From assembly GCA_042862465.1 (NCBI GenBank), contig JASTVH010000007.1, positions 62,001 through 126,000 of the forward strand: a stretch of 64,000 nucleotides of DNA, written 5' to 3'. Shown one piece after another: positions 62,487-64,000 of this stretch (within the stretch, counting starts at the first letter, position 1; each line of letters opens with the position of its first letter). The DNA comes from JASTVH01 sp042862465 (GTDB lineage: Bacteria; Pseudomonadota; Gammaproteobacteria; Pseudomonadales; Oleiphilaceae). Made by a program: the position numbers and the translations under genes. The notes beneath the pieces were generated by a model. It saw only the letters and a program-made list of their open reading frames with translations. It did not search any database and was not told the DNA's origin.

Positions 62487-63524
62487 ATGATACAGCGAAC
62501 GCCGGCACGGATTGAAGCCCAGGAACAAAATACCACCCCGCGCTGGCAGCAGGCCCTGGCTCGGGCCATTACCGACCCCCGGGAACTGCTGGCGCGCCTG
62601 CAGCTTCCGGACGCCCTGCTGCCCGGGGCCGAAGACGGCCAACGGCTGTTCCCCATCCGGGTGCCCGAACCCTTTCTCCAGCGCATGGAAGCCCATAACC
62701 CGGACGATCCCCTGCTGCGACAGGTCTTGCCGCTGCAGGCCGAATCGCAACCGGCGGCGGGTTTTGTGATCGACCCCCTGCAGGAGCAGAGCCAGGCTCA
62801 CGGCAACGGGCTGATCCGCAAATACCGCTCCCGGGCCCTGCTGGTTTTAACCGGTGCCTGCGCGGTCAATTGCCGTTATTGTTTCCGTCGCCATTTCCCC
62901 TACAACGACTATCGGCTACAGCCTTCGGATTGGGAGCCGGCGCTGGAGGTGCTGCGACAGGCCCCAGAGATCAATGAGGTCATCCTCAGCGGCGGCGACC
63001 CCCTAGCCATGAACGACCGCCTGCTCGCGAGGCTGGTGGCGCAGCTCGAGACCATCCCGCATATCCGGCGTCTGCGCCTTCACACGCGCCTGCCGGTAGT
63101 AATTCCACAACGGGTGGACGACAGCCTGTTCAAGTGGCTGGCGGCCTCCCGCCTGCAAAAAATCGTGGTGCTGCACATCAATCACGCCCGGGAAATCGAC
63201 GCGTCGGTCCGCGAAGCCGTCCAGCGCCTGCGGGACGCCGGGGCGACCCTGCTCAACCAGAGCGTGATACTGCAGGGCGTTAATGACTCAGTCGCCGCAC
63301 TGAGCGAGCTGAGTGACGCCCTCTTTGATGCCGGCGTTCTTCCTTATTACCTGCACGCCTTCGATCCGGTGGCCGGTGCCGCGCACTTTGCCGTGAGCGA
63401 TGAACATGCGCGGACCCTGGTGCGTCAGCTGCACGGCGTCCTGCCCGGCTACCTGGTGCCGCGGCTGGTACGCGAAATCCCGGGAGAGGCCAGCAAATCA
63501 CCGCTGGATCTGGGCATGGCCTGA
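62487..63524 (+). CDS. epmB: EF-P beta-lysylation protein EpmB (lysine 2,3-aminomutase-like)
   Basis: EpmB is a radical SAM, PLP-dependent aminomutase that converts alpha-lysine to the R-beta-lysine used by EpmA. The 345-residue product has the cluster motif CAVNCRYCFRRHFPY (Cys125, Cys129, Cys132), the GGDPLAMND segment and the C-terminal YLVPRLVREIPGE. The ATG at 62487 follows AAAGG. Open codons upstream overlap the efp promoter region. Together with efp and epmA it forms a complete EF-P lysylation set. Confidence 0.95.
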   Translation: MIQRTPARIEAQEQNTTPRWQQALARAITDPRELLARLQLPDALLPGAEDGQRLFPIRVPEPFLQRMEAHNPDDPLLRQVLPLQAESQPAAGFVIDPLQEQSQAHGNGLIRKYRSRALLVLTGACAVNCRYCFRRHFPYNDYRLQPSDWEPALEVLRQAPEINEVILSGGDPLAMNDRLLARLVAQLETIPHIRRLRLHTRLPVVIPQRVDDSLFKWLAASRLQKIVVLHINHAREIDASVREAVQRLRDAGATLLNQSVILQGVNDSVAALSELSDALFDAGVLPYYLHAFDPVAGAAHFAVSDEHARTLVRQLHGVLPGYLVPRLVREIPGEASKSPLDLGMA

Positions 63525-63801
63525 TCCCTTCAGGCCCCGATGGCGGATTACGCCAACGAAAGGAGCGTTTGGTTAAAAAATGTAAAAACCCTCTCAATTG
63601 CCGACCTGTTCGTCATTTGCGCCACCTTGCTATTTTCCTGCGCCTGCGCTTGTATTATAAGGATGGCTAAATCGTGACAACTCTTAGCTTTTTCCCGCAT
63701 GGCCAGCTTGTGACTTCCTGTTCCTGCGAAGTCGCATTGGCGGACAAGAATAAGTAAGGCTCTGCGGTCATCGTCAAACTTTGCGCAGCGGTGTTGATTG
63801 A
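63525..63801 (+). promoter_or_regulatory. Intergenic region with possible promoter
   Basis: TATTAT at 63653-63658 (or TATAAG just after) is a plausible -10 for the gene at 63802, with only weak -35 matches, leaving a leader of about 140 nt. I see no terminator for epmB with a convincing stem. Confidence 0.35.
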
Positions 63802-64000
63802 ATGGTAGGCATCACAGACAAGCCCGATTTAACGCTCCCCGAGCAGAAGCTGGCCAGTCTCTCGTTTTGCGAGGCTACGCCCAAGGCCTTCAAGGACTGG
63901 GTGCGCAGTTTACCCATGGCCAACATTGGGGAAACATCGCGACGCCTGTACCACGCGGTGATCGAGCTGAATCAGCTGATCCTCGCTCCGCAGCAACGCA
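63802..64000 (+). CDS. Conserved protein, 5' part only
   Basis: The ATG at 63802 opens 66 codons before the window ends. The visible sequence (MVGITDKPDLTLPEQKLASL, then FKDWVRSLPMANIGETSRRLY and HAVIELNQLILAPQQR) resembles the N-terminus of a conserved, uncharacterised pseudomonad protein encoded near serB and fimX. I recall this only by pattern. No domain can be assigned from this fragment. The ribosome binding site is weak. Confidence 0.6.
   Translation, partial: MVGITDKPDLTLPEQKLASLSFCEATPKAFKDWVRSLPMANIGETSRRLYHAVIELNQLILAPQQR

Overview
The window is a GC-rich, densely packed bacterial chromosome segment with no ribosomal RNA, tRNA, phage or plasmid genes. The gene families point to a gammaproteobacterium close to Pseudomonas and Marinobacter. 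The block from purA to psd (purA, hisZ, DUF2065, hflC, hflK, hflX, hfq, miaA, mutL, amidase, tsaE, nnrD, queG, orn, rsgA, motB, motA, rhodanese, psd) has, as I recall it, the order of the Pseudomonas aeruginosa chromosome. The lysine-type EF-P with EpmA/EpmB and the paired long acyl-CoA dehydrogenases fit a Marinobacter-like marine relative better than P. aeruginosa. The genus assignment is inference from gene content, not from a search.

Layout. 1-3138: gatCAB amidotransferase (gatC cut by the window edge). 3296-4663: rimO on the minus strand. 4913-9712: a PilZ protein, cysD-cysN sulfate activation, yejK and a DUF1820 gene. 9713-10278: a repeat-rich gap. 10279-15492: miaB-phoH-ybeY-corC-lnt, with overlapping genes, then a zinc-ribbon protein on the opposite strand. 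16280-20853: leuS-lptE-holA and a small coiled-coil gene. 21234-27168: an endonuclease I-like secreted protein, two large acyl-CoA dehydrogenases and a putative metalloprotease. 27374-31884: the biotin operon bioB-bioF-bioH-bioC-bioD on the minus strand, divergent from comF. 32703-39946: an FAD oxidoreductase, an EamA transporter, a saccharopine dehydrogenase-like protein, srkA, two small membrane proteins and cmoA-cmoB. 40113-58683: the conserved purA-to-motA block, mostly minus strand. 59068-63524: rhodanese, psd, epmA, efp and epmB. The last gene, at 63802, is cut off.

Much of the window serves translation: charging and amidation (LeuS, GatCAB), tRNA modification (MiaA, MiaB, TsaE, QueG, CmoA, CmoB), ribosome work (RimO, YbeY, RsgA, HflX) and EF-P with its modifying enzymes. 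A second theme is envelope biogenesis (Lnt, LptE, Psd, amidase). The third is fatty-acid and biotin metabolism, where two plausible operators can be read: a PsrA-type site on the -10 of an acyl-CoA dehydrogenase promoter, and a BirA-type site on the -35 of the bioB promoter.

The most unusual material is intergenic. Two copies of a foldback, MITE-like element with perfect 34-bp inverted ends bracket hflK-hflC in opposite orientations, and a remnant of a third lies between orn and rsgA. Most stem differences between the two full copies are matched on the opposite arm. A separate family of 7-8 bp tandem repeats (GTTGGAC, GTCGGAT, CGTCGGGA) recurs in three intergenic gaps. Several other palindromic repeat types are also present.
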